DNA of 64,000 bases from Flavobacterium sediminis (GTDB lineage Bacteria > Bacteroidota > Bacteroidia > Flavobacteriales > Flavobacteriaceae). The position numbers and the translations under genes are program-made. How positions within the stretch are numbered: position 1 is the stretch's first letter; the number at the start of each line of letters is the position of its first letter. The notes beneath the pieces are model-generated. The model had not been told where the DNA came from, did no database searches, and saw only the letters and a list, made by a program, of their open reading frames with translations. Where the stretch lies: assembly GCF_003148385.1 (NCBI RefSeq), contig NZ_CP029463.1, positions 1,612,001-1,676,000 on the forward strand, read 5' to 3'. This document shows positions 26,108 through 37,229 of the stretch, in pieces.

Positions 26108-27472
26108 TTATCCAAATAATTCGCTTACGACATCTTCTATTTTGGAAACCAATACAATTTTTATTTTACTGCTTTTTAGTGAAATTTTATTGTGTTTAGA
26201 GACTAAAATCGTCGTGAAACCTAATTTTTCAGCTTCCTGAATTCGTTGGTCAATTCTATTCACAGGACGAATTTCTCCGGAGAGTCCAACTTCTCCTGCA
26301 AAACAGAATCCTTCCTCTATAGCAATATCTTCATTGGAGGATAAAATAGCCGCTACAACAGCCAGGTCGATAGCGGTGTCGTCAACAGAAATCCCACCGG
26401 TTACATTTAAGAAAACATCTTTCGTTCCTAACCGGAAACCGGCGCGTTTTTCCAAAACAGCTAAAATCATATTCAGGCGTTTGGCATTATATCCGGTTGC
26501 ACTGCGTTGAGGTGTTCCGTAGACAGCAGAACTTACCAAAGCCTGAATTTCAATCATTAACGGGCGCATACCTTCTAAAGTGCAGGCAATTGCCGTACCC
26601 GAAAGAGCTTCTTCTTTGTGAGAAATTAAAATTTCAGAGGGGTTTTCAACTTCCCGTAAACCGTTGCCTAACATTTCGTAAATACCTAATTCAGCAGTAG
26701 AACCGAAACGGTTTTTTAGGGAACGTAAAATCCGGTAAACATGGTTTCGATCGCCTTCAAATTGTAAAACGGTATCAACCATGTGCTCTAAAATTTTAGG
26801 ACCGGCAATAGTTCCGTCTTTAGTAATATGTCCGATTAGGATAACCGGTGTATTAGTTTCTTTGGCAAATTTTATTAATTCAGCAGTACATTCTCTGATC
26901 TGAGAAATGCTTCCGGCTGATGATTCAATGTAATCGGTTTGTAAAGTCTGAATGGAATCAATAATGACAATTTCCGGTTCTATTTCCTGAATTTGTCTGA
27001 AAATATTTTGTGTTTTGGTCTCTGTTAAAATATAGCAATTCTCGCTAGATGGTAAAATACGTTCAGCACGCATTTTAATTTGTTTCTGACTTTCTTCTCC
27101 GGAGACATAAAGAGTTCTGTAAGGAAGTTTTAGTGAGATCTGCAATAAAAGAGTACTCTTTCCGATTCCGGGTTCGCCCCCTAATAAAGTTAAGGAACCG
27201 GGAACTAAGCCACTGCCTAAAACCCGGTTTAACTCTTTGTCATTAGTGTTTAACCGGATTTCCTCAGTGGTGTCTATTTCTTTTATGAGAAGTGGTTTGC
27301 TGCTTTTTGTTTTTTCTTGTGAGGAAGCTGTTCGCCAAGTGGATTTATCTTCTTTTTGGATTACTTCTTCAACTATAGTGTTCCACTCTTTGCAAGTATA
27401 ACATTGGCCTTGCCATTTAGAATAGGACGTGCCGCATTTCTGGCAAAAAAAAGCAGTTTTTATTTTACTCAT
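26108..27472 (-). CDS. radA: DNA repair protein RadA
   Basis: 454 residues, full length. RadA is a RecA-like ATPase and branch-migration helicase that processes recombination intermediates. Seen: a four-cysteine zinc finger (C10, C13, C24, C27), Walker A GGEPGIGKST at 98-107, the RadA-specific KNRFG motif near residue 254, and a C-terminal Lon-protease-like domain with LNVTGGI and GEVGLSGEIRPV. It starts 2 bp after the esterase-like gene and is the end of the panC-to-radA run. Confidence 0.96.
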   Translation of the reverse strand: MSKIKTAFFCQKCGTSYSKWQGQCYTCKEWNTIVEEVIQKEDKSTWRTASSQEKTKSSKPLLIKEIDTTEEIRLNTNDKELNRVLGSGLVPGSLTLLGGEPGIGKSTLLLQISLKLPYRTLYVSGEESQKQIKMRAERILPSSENCYILTETKTQNIFRQIQEIEPEIVIIDSIQTLQTDYIESSAGSISQIRECTAELIKFAKETNTPVILIGHITKDGTIAGPKILEHMVDTVLQFEGDRNHVYRILRSLKNRFGSTAELGIYEMLGNGLREVENPSEILISHKEEALSGTAIACTLEGMRPLMIEIQALVSSAVYGTPQRSATGYNAKRLNMILAVLEKRAGFRLGTKDVFLNVTGGISVDDTAIDLAVVAAILSSNEDIAIEEGFCFAGEVGLSGEIRPVNRIDQRIQEAEKLGFTTILVSKHNKISLKSSKIKIVLVSKIEDVVSELFG

Positions 27473-27474
27473 GT

Positions 27475-28701
27475 TTATTCTTCTCCTTCTTTTTTCTCGC
27501 TGCCATCTTCCGTTGTACCTTCTTCCGGTAGTGGTTCTGCGTATTCTTCTACTTTAGAGTCGTCTTCTTTGTCTTTTAAGCTTTCAGCTCTGGATAACAT
27601 AAAATCTTTAGTCAGTTCACGAATAGGTTCTCTTGAAAAGGCTCTTTTGTATTCTTTAACGGCTTTTTTGTATTCTCCCATTTTTTCATAATACAATGCT
27701 TGGTGGTAGATACTTAAAGTTGTCTTCGGATATTGCTTTTCAGCATATTTTGAAAGTTCCTGTAGTTCCGGATATGCTTTGTTTTTTATGATAGCCGCTT
27801 CAATTGCTTTAAAATCCGTTAGACGAGGCTGTATCTTTAAGCCTAGTTTTTCTTCTAAATTTTTGTATTTGTCAATTAAATATTGAGCATAACCTGAATC
27901 CAGTTTTAAGATCTTTTCCTGAAATTCTACCATTGAAATAGGTTGGTAGCCGTCAAATATGAAATAGAGTGCCTGCGGTATAGCCTGAGCTACTAAAGAA
28001 TAGTGAGAAGCTCCTTTGATAATATCAGAACGGTATTTAAAACTTTTATCGGGTATTGCATTGATATTTTGGTCCAAAATAGCCGCGCGCTCCTGCAATT
28101 CTTTTAAATCACCTTCTCCGGAGGCTTGATAGTAGAAAATAGGTTTCGTGATAACAGCTAATCTGTCAGCTACTCTTTTTTCCATATCGGGTGCAAATTC
28201 GGGCGCTAAAGAGATATAACCGTTAAAAATGGGGTTGTCTTTATACAGATAGAAGTTTAAAAATCCGGCGGTTGTATCGTGACCAGCTATAATTCTGAAA
28301 GGTTGGGTTCTATACTTCCCTTCAACGTAAGGGAGTAATTCAAAGCCGATAAATTCGAAGAAATTGGCTCCCGTTCCTGAAGGAAGTCCGGCTTCGTCAA
28401 ATTCGCTGTCCTGAAAGCGTTTGTCTCCGTTTTGGAAAACCGAAACAACGATCATTTCCGGCAGATCGTCCCAATAAGCACCATATTTTAAAATTCCGGT
28501 AAACGGACTGGCTAGATATTCTCCGTCCAATATGACTAAAACGGGGTATTTTTTATCTATATTTTGTTCGTAACCGGGAGGAAGAACGACATTAAATTCT
28601 CGGGCTTCACCTAGTTTTTTAGATTCGATGGTTTCGCGAAAAGTTTGCGAAAAGCCAATAGAAGTAATGGAAAACAATAATAATAAAAGTGCTGTTCTCA
28701 T
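27475..28701 (-). CDS. Esterase-fold protein lacking the nucleophile serine, with TPR-like tail
   Basis: 408 residues with a signal peptide ending GFSQ (~19). Residues ~25-265 resemble the esterase D/enterochelin-esterase family (REFNVVLPPGYEQ, YPVLVILDGEY). At the nucleophile elbow the expected G-H-S-x-G-G reads GHDTTAG, placing Asp142 where serine should be, while the histidine region (GASHYSL) is kept. Residues ~300-375 form TPR-like helices (YHQALYYEKMGEYKKAVKEYKRAF), and the tail is acidic. Therefore it is probably not a serine hydrolase. It sits between the YbhN-type gene and radA. Confidence 0.78.
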   Translation of the reverse strand: MRTALLLLLFSITSIGFSQTFRETIESKKLGEAREFNVVLPPGYEQNIDKKYPVLVILDGEYLASPFTGILKYGAYWDDLPEMIVVSVFQNGDKRFQDSEFDEAGLPSGTGANFFEFIGFELLPYVEGKYRTQPFRIIAGHDTTAGFLNFYLYKDNPIFNGYISLAPEFAPDMEKRVADRLAVITKPIFYYQASGEGDLKELQERAAILDQNINAIPDKSFKYRSDIIKGASHYSLVAQAIPQALYFIFDGYQPISMVEFQEKILKLDSGYAQYLIDKYKNLEEKLGLKIQPRLTDFKAIEAAIIKNKAYPELQELSKYAEKQYPKTTLSIYHQALYYEKMGEYKKAVKEYKRAFSREPIRELTKDFMLSRAESLKDKEDDSKVEEYAEPLPEEGTTEDGSEKKEGEE

Positions 28702-28736
28702 GGGGAGTTGTTTTTACAGAAATTAAAAGCAATATA

Positions 28737-29702
28737 CTAATTAATTTCTTTTTTCGTAAAGGTTGATAAAATTAAAAAGGCAATTCCTCCGAGAAGAATT
28801 GTAATGATTAGTTGAGAGGTCCAGACAACCCAGCCGAATGCTTGTCCTGATTCTTCGGGAATGTTATATAGAAAAAGGATCTTAGCGATCAAAACAGGGA
28901 AAAAACCAAATCCACCGTTAGTAAATGCAATGGTTAAACTGCCGATTACAAATGCAACAATTACAGCATTGAAAGAGATCATTCTGGTTTCCTGCAGGGC
29001 AAATACAACAGAGTAGAACATTAAGATATAAGTAAACCAGATTAAAAAAGTCTGGAATAGAAACATCCATTTGCGAGGCATTTTAAAAACGCTTAACATG
29101 CCTTCCGTTAAACCGGATATCTTTGATTTAATGGTTAAAATGAATTTCCATTTTGAAAAGATAAGCAGGTAAATCCCGATAAATGCTGCTGTAAATCCTA
29201 AAACACCTAAAATAATTAATGGTTTCAGAGGAATGTTTTCTAACAGGAAAGCTTTTAAAGTGTGGAATTCAATTGAAACAGCAGTTAATATGAATAAGAG
29301 TAATACAATAAAGTCAATTATTCTTTCAGAAATAATGGTTCCGAAGCCTTTGTCAAAAGGGACATCTTTGTATTTGGTTAAAAGAGCAGCTCTTGAGATT
29401 TCTCCTGATCGGGGAATGGTTAAATTTAAAAAATAACCAATGCTTACAGCGGTTAGATTGAACTTAAAATCTGCCGGATAACCGACATATTCCAAAGTGT
29501 ATTTCCAGCGATAAGCCCGCAAGGCATAGCCTAAAAAGGATAAAATTCCGGACAATAAGATGAAAGAGTAATCAGCTCCGTAGATGGAGTGTTTCATTTG
29601 TTCGATCTGATCGTCGGAAAACTTGTTAAATTCATATACTATCAGCATAGCTCCTAATAAAATAGGTAGCAATACACTAAGTATTTTTTTGAACTTTTTC
29701 AA
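28737..29702 (-). CDS. Lysylphosphatidylglycerol synthase-type membrane protein (YbhN/UPF0104 family)
   Basis: 321 residues with about eight hydrophobic segments. SVSIGYFLNLTIPRSGEISRAALL near residue 90 is the conserved PRxGE motif of this flippase-like family, and TNGGFGFFPVLIAKI near 260 is its late loop. Members are integral inner-membrane proteins, some fused to lipid-modifying domains; this one is stand-alone, so a lipid-translocation role is a family-level inference. It begins 3 bp after panD. Confidence 0.85.
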   Translation of the reverse strand: MKKFKKILSVLLPILLGAMLIVYEFNKFSDDQIEQMKHSIYGADYSFILLSGILSFLGYALRAYRWKYTLEYVGYPADFKFNLTAVSIGYFLNLTIPRSGEISRAALLTKYKDVPFDKGFGTIISERIIDFIVLLLFILTAVSIEFHTLKAFLLENIPLKPLIILGVLGFTAAFIGIYLLIFSKWKFILTIKSKISGLTEGMLSVFKMPRKWMFLFQTFLIWFTYILMFYSVVFALQETRMISFNAVIVAFVIGSLTIAFTNGGFGFFPVLIAKILFLYNIPEESGQAFGWVVWTSQLIITILLGGIAFLILSTFTKKEIN

Positions 29703-29705
29703 GTT

Positions 29706-30056
29706 TTAAGTTAAAGAATTATCCTTCTCGTTAGGGAAAACAATTGTAGGCTTAAATGTTTTTGCTGCTTCAAAGTCCATTAAACCATAAGAGATAATGA
29801 TAACGATATCTCCTCTGTGTACTTTTCGGGCAGCAGGACCGTTTAAAGTGATCTCACCAGAATTTCGAGGACCTTTAATAGCGTATGTTTCTAATCGTTC
29901 ACCGTTGTTAATGTTAACAATTTGAACTTTTTCACCTTCAATGATATTAGAAGCTTCTAGTAAAGCTTCATCAATGGTAATGCTACCGATGTAATTTAGG
30001 TCGGCACCGGTAACGGTCACTCTGTGAATTTTTGATTTTACTACTTGAATTTGCAT
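29706..30056 (-). CDS. panD: Aspartate 1-decarboxylase
   Basis: 116 residues. It decarboxylates L-aspartate to beta-alanine for pantothenate synthesis. The proenzyme self-cleaves between G24 and S25 in [13 protein letters not shown] to make the pyruvoyl cofactor, and both residues are present. Other family marks are [18 protein letters not shown] and [20 protein letters not shown]. It lies 77 bp after panC and directly before the YbhN-type gene. Confidence 0.96.
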   Translation of the reverse strand: MQIQVVKSKIHRVTVTGADLNYIGSITIDEALLEASNIIEGEKVQIVNINNGERLETYAIKGPRNSGEITLNGPAARKVHRGDIVIIISYGLMDFEAAKTFKPTIVFPNEKDNSLT

Positions 30057-30060
30057 GGTG

Positions 30061-30068
30061 CAAAGGTA
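30061..30068 (-). promoter_or_regulatory. panD promoter -7 box, possible leaderless transcript
   Basis: TACCTTTG on the minus strand ends 4 bp before the panD ATG, the same spacing as at 13549. This suggests that panD has its own leaderless transcript besides reading from panC. Confidence 0.4.
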
Positions 30069-30133
30069 ATTATCTTCAAATAAATTATGTAATTTTTTAA
30101 CTAAAAGAAAAGAATTGAGAAATTTGGGTTAAT

Positions 30134-30981
30134 TTAATACAGGGCAATATTATCTATTAATCGTATGTTTTCGATAAAGGCAGTAATAAATCCCCTATAT
30201 TTTTTATGAGGATCTTTCTCAATGCATGACAAAAGCGTTTCTTCATCTGCGATCTCAAAATATTCCAATTCAAAGTCAGGTTCTTTCTCAAAAGTGGTGT
30301 ATACAAAATCAATTACTTCTTTTGCAGAGCGTTGTTGAAATTGTTCTTTGGCTTCTTGTAAGACCTTGTAAATAAAAGCAGCTTTTTCTTTAGCGTCAGC
30401 GGAAAGTCTTTCGTTGCGGGAACTCATGGCTAAACCGCTAGAAGCTCTGTGAATAGGACAGCCAACTATTTTTACCGGTAGTTTTTCTTTGCTGACTAAT
30501 TTTTTGATGATCTGAAGCTGCTGGAAATCTTTTTCTCCGAAATATGCTCTTGTAGGTTTAATGGTCGCAAATAGTTTTTTGATAATAGTTCCTACTCCGT
30601 CAAAATGACCCGGTCTTTGTTTTCCCTCCATTTGTAATTCTAAACCATCAAAATTAAAATGCTCGGCAATGGGAGATTTACCATAAATATCTTCTACTGT
30701 GGGAGCATATATTAAAATAAGATCATTTATTTCTTTTACTTTGTCAATATCCTGATCAAGTGTTCTCGGGTATTTTTCTAAATCTTCGGTGTTATTAAAT
30801 TGAGTCGGATTAACAAAAATGCTAATAACGGTTATTTCGTTTTCTGCTACAGATCTTTTTATTAATGATTGATGTCCCTCGTGCAGAGCCCCATAGTAGG
30901 GACAAAACCAATGGTCTTTTTTTGATTAATTAAAGGGTTTAGAAAAGCTTCTAATGAGTCCTTATCGTTAAAAATAAACAT
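30134..30981 (-). pseudogene. panC: Pantothenate synthetase, frame broken at a C4 run on the plus strand
   Basis: The 5' frame from ATG 30981 encodes the family N-terminus through TIGFVPTMG; the frame then shifts, and the 3' part runs through EGHQSLIKRS, IFVNPTQFN, GHFDGVGT and YFGEKDFQQLQ to the stop. One base added at 30889-30892 restores a 282-residue protein with the ATP-binding PTMGALHEGH motif intact. PanC joins pantoate and beta-alanine to make pantothenate. A homopolymer deletion error is the likely cause, since the rest of the protein is fully conserved and panD is adjacent. Confidence 0.85.
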
Positions 30982-31005
30982 CGTGTAAATATTATGTTTG
31001 CGGTG

Positions 31006-31013
31006 CAAACTTA
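31006..31013 (-). promoter_or_regulatory. panC promoter -7 box
   Basis: TAAGTTTG on the minus strand, 24 bp before the panC ATG at 30981, matches TAnnTTTG. It lies in the short intergenic region shared with the divergent glycogen synthase gene. Confidence 0.45.
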
Positions 31014-31044
31014 CTATTTTAATGGATAAGTCCATAAATTTTTG

Positions 31045-31052
31045 TAATTTTG
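31045..31052 (+). promoter_or_regulatory. Glycogen synthase gene promoter -7 box
   Basis: TAATTTTG matches TAnnTTTG 36 bp before the ATG at 31089. No clear -33 TTG is present. Confidence 0.4.
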
Positions 31053-31088
31053 CATGTTTTTTGAGAGCAATTTGATAAACAAAATATT

Positions 31089-31895
31089 ATGAAAGACAAG
31101 AGGATATTATATGTATCATCTGAAGTAGTGCCATATTTGGCAGAAAATGAAGTGTCAATACAGTCGTATGAATTCCCTAAGATGATTAATGATCTGGGTG
31201 GGCAAATACGAATCTTTATGCCTAGATACGGAAATATTAATGAGAGAAGGCATCAGCTGCATGAGGTAATTCGTCTTTCAGGGATGAATTTAGTGGTAAA
31301 TGATATGGATATGCCTTTAATTATCAAAGTTGCTTCAATTCCTAAAGAGCGTATTCAGGTTTATTTTATTGATAATGATGAATATTTTAAAAGAAAAGCA
31401 ACTTTTTCAGATGAAGAAGGGAATTTCTTTACAGACAATGATGAGAGAGCTATCTTTTTTGCAAAAGGGGTTGTGGAAACGGTAAAGAAATTGAATTGGG
31501 TACCGGATGTAATTCATGTACATGGTTGGATGGCAGCATTGTTGCCGGTTTATTTGAAGCATTATTATAAAAATGAAGGGATTTTTACAGATACTAAAAT
31601 CGTAAGCTCTATTTATAATTCCGGATTCGAAGGCGCATTAGAAACAAATTTCAAAGATAAATTAGCATTTGATGCTATTGGAGAAAACGCTTTAAAAACA
31701 GTTGAAGATCCTACGTTTGAAAATTTGATGAAGTTAACAATTGATCATTCAGATGCGTTAATTATAGGTTCAGAAGAGCTGAATCCAAATTTAACAAAAT
31801 ATATAGAAACTTCAGAAAAACCTTTTTTACCTTTCGAACCAAAAGATAAAATCAAAGATGAATACGTTGATTTTATTCGAAAGAATTTATTTTAA
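31089..31895 (+). CDS. Glycogen/starch synthase, GT5 catalytic domain only
   Basis: 268 residues. It corresponds to the N-terminal half of glycogen synthase: ILYVSSEVVPYLAENEV at the start (the ADP-glucose-binding K-x-G-G region of canonical enzymes is altered to AENE here), GGQIRIFMPRYGNI, and the DVIHVHGWMAALLPVYL motif near 141-158. The C-terminal GT1 nucleotide-sugar domain is absent. Such short forms are common in Bacteroidota beside panC, so this is probably not a recent truncation. Whether it is catalytically active alone is uncertain. Confidence 0.82.
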   Translation: MKDKRILYVSSEVVPYLAENEVSIQSYEFPKMINDLGGQIRIFMPRYGNINERRHQLHEVIRLSGMNLVVNDMDMPLIIKVASIPKERIQVYFIDNDEYFKRKATFSDEEGNFFTDNDERAIFFAKGVVETVKKLNWVPDVIHVHGWMAALLPVYLKHYYKNEGIFTDTKIVSSIYNSGFEGALETNFKDKLAFDAIGENALKTVEDPTFENLMKLTIDHSDALIIGSEELNPNLTKYIETSEKPFLPFEPKDKIKDEYVDFIRKNLF

Positions 31896-31912
31896 AACAT
31901 TTTAAAGTCAGG

Positions 31913-33580
31913 ATGAAAAGAAAAAAAGTATTAGGGTTTTTAGGGTTGATGTTACTTTCGTTAGTGTCTTGTGATAAAGACTTTAACACTGTCGGGGCTG
32001 ATTTGATAGGCGACGGAAATTATAATTTTAACAGATATCCGGTTCAGCACTTGACGGCTTATACAAGAGCTACCGGTCCTGTGCAGACTAATAATATGCC
32101 TTTAAATGCTTTAGGAGTGTTTGAAGATCCTGTTTTTGGTACAACTAAGGCTAGTTTTGTAACACAGTTGGAATTAAATAGTACAGACCCGGATTTAGGA
32201 ATTGATATTGAAATTCAAGCAATCGATTCGGTTTACCTATATGTGCCTTATTTTAGTACTCTTGAAGATACTGATGATAGCGGAAACAATACTTATAGTC
32301 TCGACTCGATACACGGGAACTTAAGTGATTCTTTTGATTTGAAAATCTATGAAAGTGGTTATCTTTTAAGAAGTTATGACGCTGTAAATCCTTCAGAAAT
32401 ACAAAGATATTATTCTGATGATAAAAACTTAATTGAAGGGAACTTAGTAAGTACTCAATTGAATACTTCAACCAATACATCTCAGAACAATCAGTTTAAA
32501 TTTCTAGGAGATGAAATTGTTATTTACGAAACGGATGGCGAAGGTCATTTTTTGGATTCAGACGGAAATACAACTATAGATTTTAGTCAAAGAGTTGTTA
32601 AAGAACGAATGAAGCCGGGTATGTGGCTTGATTTGGATAAAAATCATTTTTTGACAAGAGTTTTAGAAGCTAATTCAACAGATTTGTTTAATAATAATAA
32701 CTTCAAAGAGTATTTCAGAGGTTTGTATTTTCAAGTAACACCTAATTCCGGTGCAGCCGGTGCATTAGCAAAATTAGATTTTTCTTCGGGTTATATAGTG
32801 ATACAATATCATTCCAGAGCTAGTGCCAGTGCTGATTTGAAGAAAAAATCTTTAAAACTTAATTTAAGTGGAAATACAGTTAATTTTTTAGACAATACAT
32901 ATAATACTAATTACCAAAATGTCTTAAATACAGCAAATTCAAATGATGAAATGTTGTATTTAAAAGGAGGTAACGGATCAGTGGCATTTATTGATTTGTT
33001 TGGGACAGATGATACCGATGGTAACGGAGTGGCAGATGAATTAGATGAAATAAGAGAGCATGGTTGGATGGTTAACGATGCGGTTTTGACATTTACAATA
33101 GCTAATGATGTAATAAATTTTGATGAAGAGGCTAAAAGAATCTATTTGTATGACGCAACTAATAATACTGTTTTATTAGATTATACGTACGACTCAACCA
33201 CTGCTTCAGATGCTAAATATAATAAATATGTTTTTGGAGGTATTTTAGAGGTTGATGATAATGATGTAGGAACAGTTTACAAATTCAGATTATTGTACTA
33301 CATTAATAATTTGTTGCAAAGTGAAGATATAGAAGATCTTAAGAATATCAGGTTAGGCTTAGCAGTTACTGAAACCATTGCTAATGTGGCTAATTATAAT
33401 TTAAGGAATACATTTGATCTACCGGTGGCTATTCCAAGCGGGAGTGCTGATTTCACTGTTGAAACAGTACCTTTGTCAAGTATAATGAACCCTTTAGGGA
33501 CAGTAGTTTACGGAAATGACCCTAGTGTTCTTGAAGAAAATAGATTAAAGCTCGAAATTTATTATACAGAACCTAATTAA
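31913..33580 (+). CDS. DUF4270 family lipoprotein
   Basis: 555 residues. The signal peptide ends at LVSC (cysteine ~20), so it is a lipoprotein, followed by DKDFNTVGADLIGDGNY, the usual DUF4270 opening. The body is long, beta-rich and has several Asp/Asn-rich loops (DGNGVADELD, DDTDGNGV) that could bind calcium. It lies 17 bp after the glycogen synthase gene and 6 bp before glmS. Function of the family is not known. Confidence 0.88.
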   Translation: MKRKKVLGFLGLMLLSLVSCDKDFNTVGADLIGDGNYNFNRYPVQHLTAYTRATGPVQTNNMPLNALGVFEDPVFGTTKASFVTQLELNSTDPDLGIDIEIQAIDSVYLYVPYFSTLEDTDDSGNNTYSLDSIHGNLSDSFDLKIYESGYLLRSYDAVNPSEIQRYYSDDKNLIEGNLVSTQLNTSTNTSQNNQFKFLGDEIVIYETDGEGHFLDSDGNTTIDFSQRVVKERMKPGMWLDLDKNHFLTRVLEANSTDLFNNNNFKEYFRGLYFQVTPNSGAAGALAKLDFSSGYIVIQYHSRASASADLKKKSLKLNLSGNTVNFLDNTYNTNYQNVLNTANSNDEMLYLKGGNGSVAFIDLFGTDDTDGNGVADELDEIREHGWMVNDAVLTFTIANDVINFDEEAKRIYLYDATNNTVLLDYTYDSTTASDAKYNKYVFGGILEVDDNDVGTVYKFRLLYYINNLLQSEDIEDLKNIRLGLAVTETIANVANYNLRNTFDLPVAIPSGSADFTVETVPLSSIMNPLGTVVYGNDPSVLEENRLKLEIYYTEPN

Positions 33581-33586
33581 TTTTTT

Positions 33587-35434
33587 ATGTGCGGAATTGT
33601 TGGTTATATCGGTCACAGAGAAGCATATCCTGTTTTGATTAAAGGGCTAAAGCGCCTAGAGTACAGAGGGTATGATAGTGCAGGAATTGTGCTTTATGAC
33701 GGAACTGATCTGAAACTTTCAAAAACTAAAGGAAAAGTTTCAGATTTAGAAGAAAAAGCAGAGAAGGAAGGAACATTAAAAGGCAAGATAGGATTAGGTC
33801 ATACACGTTGGGCTACTCATGGCGTTCCGAATGATGTAAACTCTCATCCGCATTTTTCAAATTCGGGGAATCTTGTAATTATTCATAATGGAATCATTGA
33901 GAATTACGAGCCTATAAAAAAAGAACTAATAAAAAGAGGATATACATTCAAATCAGATACAGATACTGAAGTTTTGGTTAATCTGATTGAAGATGTTAAG
34001 AAAAAGGAAAATGTAAAATTAGGAAAAGCAGTCCAGATCGCACTGAATCAGGTTGTTGGTGCTTATGCTATTGCAGTGATGGATAAACAAAAGCCGAATG
34101 AAATTGTAGTAGCTCGTTTAGGTTCTCCTTTAGCTATCGGGATCGGAGATGAAGAGTTTTTCATCGCATCTGATGCTTCGCCTTTTATTGAATATACTTC
34201 AAATGCCATTTATTTAGAAGATGAAGAAATGGCTATTGTGCGTTTAAATAAACCGCTTAAAGTTCATAAAATTAAGGATGACTCAGAAGTAGACCCTTAT
34301 GTTCAGGAGCTCCAAATGAATTTAGAGCAAATTGAAAAAGGAGGATATGAGCACTTCATGCTTAAAGAAATTTATGAGCAACCGAATGTTATTAAAGATA
34401 CATATCGCGGACGTTTATTAGCGAATAAAGGAATTGTGCAGATGGCTGGTGTGGAAGATAATCTGGAGAAATTCTTAAATGCTGAAAGGATCATCATAGT
34501 AGCTTGCGGAACATCGTGGCATGCCGGTTTAGTCGCTGAATATGTGCTGGAAGAATTTGCCCGTATACCGGTCGAAGTAGAGTATGCCTCAGAATTTCGC
34601 TACCGCAATCCTATTATAAACAAAGACGATGTTGTTATAGCTATTTCACAATCAGGAGAAACAGCAGATACATTAGCCGCCATTAAACTGGCTAAAGAGA
34701 ATGGAGCCTTTGTGTTTGGTGTTTGTAATGTTGTCGGTTCGTCAATTTCCAGAGAGACACATGCGGGAGCTTATACCCATGCAGGTCCTGAGATCGGTGT
34801 GGCATCAACAAAAGCTTTTACAACACAGATCACAGTTCTTACTTTAATAGCATTACGTTTGGCGAAAGCAAACGGTAAAATGTCAAATTCTGATTACCAA
34901 AGGTATTTGTTAGAATTAGAGTTAATTCCTGAAAAAGTGGAAGAAGCTTTGAAAAGTAATGAAGTAGCAAAAGAAGTAGCTTCAATTTATAAAGATGCAA
35001 CAAACTGTTTGTATTTAGGAAGAGGATATAATTTCCCAGTAGCCTTAGAAGGTGCTTTAAAATTAAAAGAGATCTCTTATATACATGCAGAAGGTTATCC
35101 GGCAGCGGAAATGAAGCACGGTCCTATAGCATTGATCGATGAGTCAATGCCGGTTGTGGTTATTGCTCCTAATAAAGGGCATTATGATAAGGTAGTGAGT
35201 AATATACAAGAGATCAAATCAAGAAGCGGTAAGATTATTGCCGTAGTAACTAAAGGAGATGTGCAGGTAAAAGAGTTAGCGGATCATGTTATTGAAATAC
35301 CGGAAACGAATGAAGCCTTAACCCCTTTGTTGACAACGATACCTCTTCAATTGTTATCGTATCACATTGCAGTCATGCGCGGCTGTAATGTAGATCAGCC
35401 AAGAAATTTAGCAAAATCAGTAACTGTAGAATAG
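33587..35434 (+). CDS. glmS: Glutamine-fructose-6-phosphate aminotransferase (isomerizing)
   Basis: 615 residues. It makes glucosamine-6-phosphate from fructose-6-phosphate and glutamine, the entry to peptidoglycan and LPS amino-sugars. Cys2 of MCGIVGYIG is the glutaminase nucleophile; LEYRGYDSAG and GHTRWATHG belong to the N-terminal domain. The C-terminal half has two SIS domains (CGTSWHAG ~308; SQSGETADTLAAI ~355; STKAFTTQ ~409) and the end LAKSVTVE typical of the family. No glmS ribozyme is visible upstream. Confidence 0.97.
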   Translation: MCGIVGYIGHREAYPVLIKGLKRLEYRGYDSAGIVLYDGTDLKLSKTKGKVSDLEEKAEKEGTLKGKIGLGHTRWATHGVPNDVNSHPHFSNSGNLVIIHNGIIENYEPIKKELIKRGYTFKSDTDTEVLVNLIEDVKKKENVKLGKAVQIALNQVVGAYAIAVMDKQKPNEIVVARLGSPLAIGIGDEEFFIASDASPFIEYTSNAIYLEDEEMAIVRLNKPLKVHKIKDDSEVDPYVQELQMNLEQIEKGGYEHFMLKEIYEQPNVIKDTYRGRLLANKGIVQMAGVEDNLEKFLNAERIIIVACGTSWHAGLVAEYVLEEFARIPVEVEYASEFRYRNPIINKDDVVIAISQSGETADTLAAIKLAKENGAFVFGVCNVVGSSISRETHAGAYTHAGPEIGVASTKAFTTQITVLTLIALRLAKANGKMSNSDYQRYLLELELIPEKVEEALKSNEVAKEVASIYKDATNCLYLGRGYNFPVALEGALKLKEISYIHAEGYPAAEMKHGPIALIDESMPVVVIAPNKGHYDKVVSNIQEIKSRSGKIIAVVTKGDVQVKELADHVIEIPETNEALTPLLTTIPLQLLSYHIAVMRGCNVDQPRNLAKSVTVE

Positions 35435-35445
35435 GTAATAATAAT

Positions 35446-35477
35446 AAAAAAGCGAAACTTTAAGTTTCGCTTTTTTA
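35446..35477 (+). terminator. Rho-independent terminator after glmS
   Basis: AAAAAAGCGAAA paired with TTTCGCTTTTTT around a short AT loop, starting 11 bp after the glmS stop. It separates the glycogen synthase-glmS unit from atpD. The rest of the 268-bp gap holds the atpD promoter and nothing else I can support. Confidence 0.8.
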
Positions 35478-35609
35478 TTATGCAAAAGAAATAAGTAAAA
35501 AAAGAACCTTTTACGATAACGATGTAGATAAATTTTGAAAGCAGGTAAAAGAAACTATACTAAATTTGCTTGTTTTTCTATTTTTATTACAAAAAACACA
35601 AAAAATAAA

Positions 35610-35641
35610 TTGCAAAATTGTTTTTAAAAAAACTATCTTTG
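35610..35641 (+). promoter_or_regulatory. atpD promoter (-33 TTG, 21-bp spacer, -7 TATCTTTG)
   Basis: TTG at 35610-35612 and TATCTTTG at 35634-35641 match the Bacteroidota promoter with a 21-bp spacer. The predicted start leaves a leader of about 55 bases before the atpD ATG. Confidence 0.6.
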
Positions 35642-35699
35642 CACTCTGAAAAATAGAAGTGTTTTTCATTAGGTAAATAGCTATTAAATAAATACATAA

Positions 35700-37213
<1,514 letters not shown>

Positions 37214-37229
37214 TCAATGTACAATTAAC

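Noticed and set aside
27356..27691. 111-residue plus-strand frame across the radA/esterase junction
   Set aside because: Opposite to two conserved genes; Ser-rich product mirrors the acidic C-terminus on the other strand.
33400..33600. glmS ribozyme upstream of glmS
   Set aside because: Only 6 bp separate glmS from the preceding gene and no ribozyme core is visible; this RNA class is known from Gram-positive bacteria.
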